Source: Beijerinckia sp. 28-YEA-48 (GTDB lineage Bacteria; Pseudomonadota; Alphaproteobacteria; Rhizobiales; Beijerinckiaceae). Taken from it: a DNA stretch of 64,000 bases. Shown piece by piece: positions 63,158-64,000 of the stretch. The notes beneath the pieces are model-generated. The model saw only the letters and a list, made by a program, of their open reading frames with translations. It did no database searches and was not told the origin of the DNA. Positions within the stretch are counted from its first letter, which is position 1. Each line of letters starts with the position of its first letter. The translations under genes were made by a program, and so were the position numbers. The stretch spans positions 1,274,001-1,338,000 of the forward strand of contig NZ_FNSI01000001.1 of assembly GCF_900104955.1 (NCBI RefSeq). The letters run 5' to 3'.

Positions 63158-63298
63158 TTTGACGTCGAACGATCGGTTGAGCATATAAGGCGCAGATTGT
63201 TGCGTTGCGTAATTGAGTGGGCCGGGGGACTAACTTTGCACTGCGCGGTGAGGTAGGCGCTTCCGCCGGTTCATTTGATATTGAGTGAGGCTATTGAA

Positions 63299-63973
63299 AT
63301 GCGGATTGATAGACGGGTTTTTGTGCTTGGCGCGCCATTGGCTGTTGCCGGTTGCGCCTCACAGAGAGAAATGATCGTCGCCGCACCTGGTCCGACCATC
63401 GATCCGCACTACCGCGCCATGTATGATGAGTTGCCGGACGAGAAGCATCCGGTCGACGCGGTGGATCTGACGCAGATCGACGAGCAATTCCTGCGCCGCG
63501 AGGTCAATTTCCCGACCAACGAGCCGGTCGGCACGGTGATCGTCGATCCGAGCGCGCGTTACGCTTATCTGGTGCAGGGCGGCGGCAAGGCGATTCGCTA
63601 CGGCGTCGGCGTCGGCAAGACCGAAGCCTTCAACTTCAACGGCGTTGCCACCATTGGCCGGAAGGCCGAATGGCCGCATTGGACGCCGACCGCCAAGATG
63701 GTCGCCCGCGAGCCAGATCGTTACGGCCCGGTGGCTGCTGGCATGGTCGGTGGCGAGGACAACCCGCTCGGCGCCCGCGCGCTGTATCTCTATCGCAACG
63801 GCAGCGACACCTTCTACCGGCTGCATGGCACGACCGAGCCCTACAGCATTGGCACCATGGTTTCCTCGGGTTGCATCCGTTTCCTCAACCAGGACATTAT
63901 CGATCTCTACAGCCGGGTGCCGGTTGGCGCGAAGGTGATCGTGCGTCCGGCGCGGGCCACCGCTGCGGCCTGA
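63299..63973 (+). CDS. L,D-transpeptidase (YkuD domain), lipoprotein form
   Basis: A 224-residue lipoprotein (DRRVFVLGAPLAVAGC, lipidated C19) with a YkuD domain. Active-site signature HGTTEPYSIGTMVSSGCIRF, with H176, C192 and R194. Its catalytic part is clearly similar to that of the enzyme at 50327-50965 (shared KAEWP-WTP, NPLGARA/NPMGARA, SSGC-R and VGAKVI blocks), but this one is anchored by lipid rather than released. The ATG at 63299 is preceded by GTGAGG. The remaining 27 bp of the window show nothing. Confidence 0.93.
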   Translation: MRIDRRVFVLGAPLAVAGCASQREMIVAAPGPTIDPHYRAMYDELPDEKHPVDAVDLTQIDEQFLRREVNFPTNEPVGTVIVDPSARYAYLVQGGGKAIRYGVGVGKTEAFNFNGVATIGRKAEWPHWTPTAKMVAREPDRYGPVAAGMVGGEDNPLGARALYLYRNGSDTFYRLHGTTEPYSIGTMVSSGCIRFLNQDIIDLYSRVPVGAKVIVRPARATAAA

Positions 63974-64000
63974 TGGCGCCAGCATGATGAGCTTGTCCGT

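Overview
The window looks like the chromosome of a GC-rich alphaproteobacterium, most likely of the Hyphomicrobiales (Rhizobiales). This is inferred from codon bias, dense ATGA-type gene overlaps, the mix of branched-chain ABC, Bug-type and AapJ-type binding proteins, and several dispersed REP-like hairpins. No rRNA, tRNA, CRISPR array, phage or transposase gene was recognised. Two short patches (about 52.6-53.7 kb and 56.7-57.9 kb) look AT-richer by eye and carry orphan or transfer-prone genes.

Layout. 1-9747: one leftward ten-gene operon (IclR regulator, hydantoinase/oxoprolinase-type HyuA and HyuB, a complete branched-chain ABC importer, a cupin, an SDR cut by the window edge), headed by a perfect 15-bp palindrome. 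9.8-10.4 kb: a small unknown gene and an inverted pair of REP-like hairpins. 10.4-16.4 kb: Tat-exported beta-carbonic anhydrase, two tandem AraC paralogues and, divergently, an outer-membrane barrel plus a Tat-exported amidohydrolase. 16.4-21.6 kb: a CusBA-like metal efflux set with a Cys-rich small protein. 21.6-26.2 kb: cyclopropane fatty acid synthase, a TehA/SLAC1-type exporter with its LysR regulator, a VOC protein and a MarR regulator. 26.3-33.7 kb: a membrane protein, a two-component system and a second heavy-metal RND pump, with four 11-bp-spaced direct repeats between kinase and adaptor genes.

33.8-40.2 kb: queC with an MFS exporter, a LysR/pirin divergent pair, and a two-gene unit of a Tat-exported thiamine-diphosphate enzyme followed by a small c-type cytochrome. 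40.4-49.1 kb: a heme acquisition region. A heme-type TonB-dependent receptor, a HemS-like protein, a ChaN-like protein and a BacA/YddA-type ABC transporter form one operon; TonB is divergent; two unrelated heme-degrading families (HugZ and IsdG) and a small unknown gene follow. No HmuTUV-type importer is present. 49.2-64 kb: mixed genes, including an AapJ-like binding protein, two L,D-transpeptidases, an aldo/keto reductase, a secreted PA14-like protein, GNAT, an MFS/LysR divergent pair with palindromic operators, a Fic protein with a degenerate motif, a Bug protein, a 35-residue membrane peptide, an FAD monooxygenase and a second pirin.

The most interesting signals are the exported ThDP enzyme plus cytochrome c pair, and the heme operon in which an exporter-fold ABC protein takes the place of the usual importer. 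Function calls rest on motif reading without database searches; starts were chosen by ribosome-binding site, signal peptide or overlap with the upstream gene.
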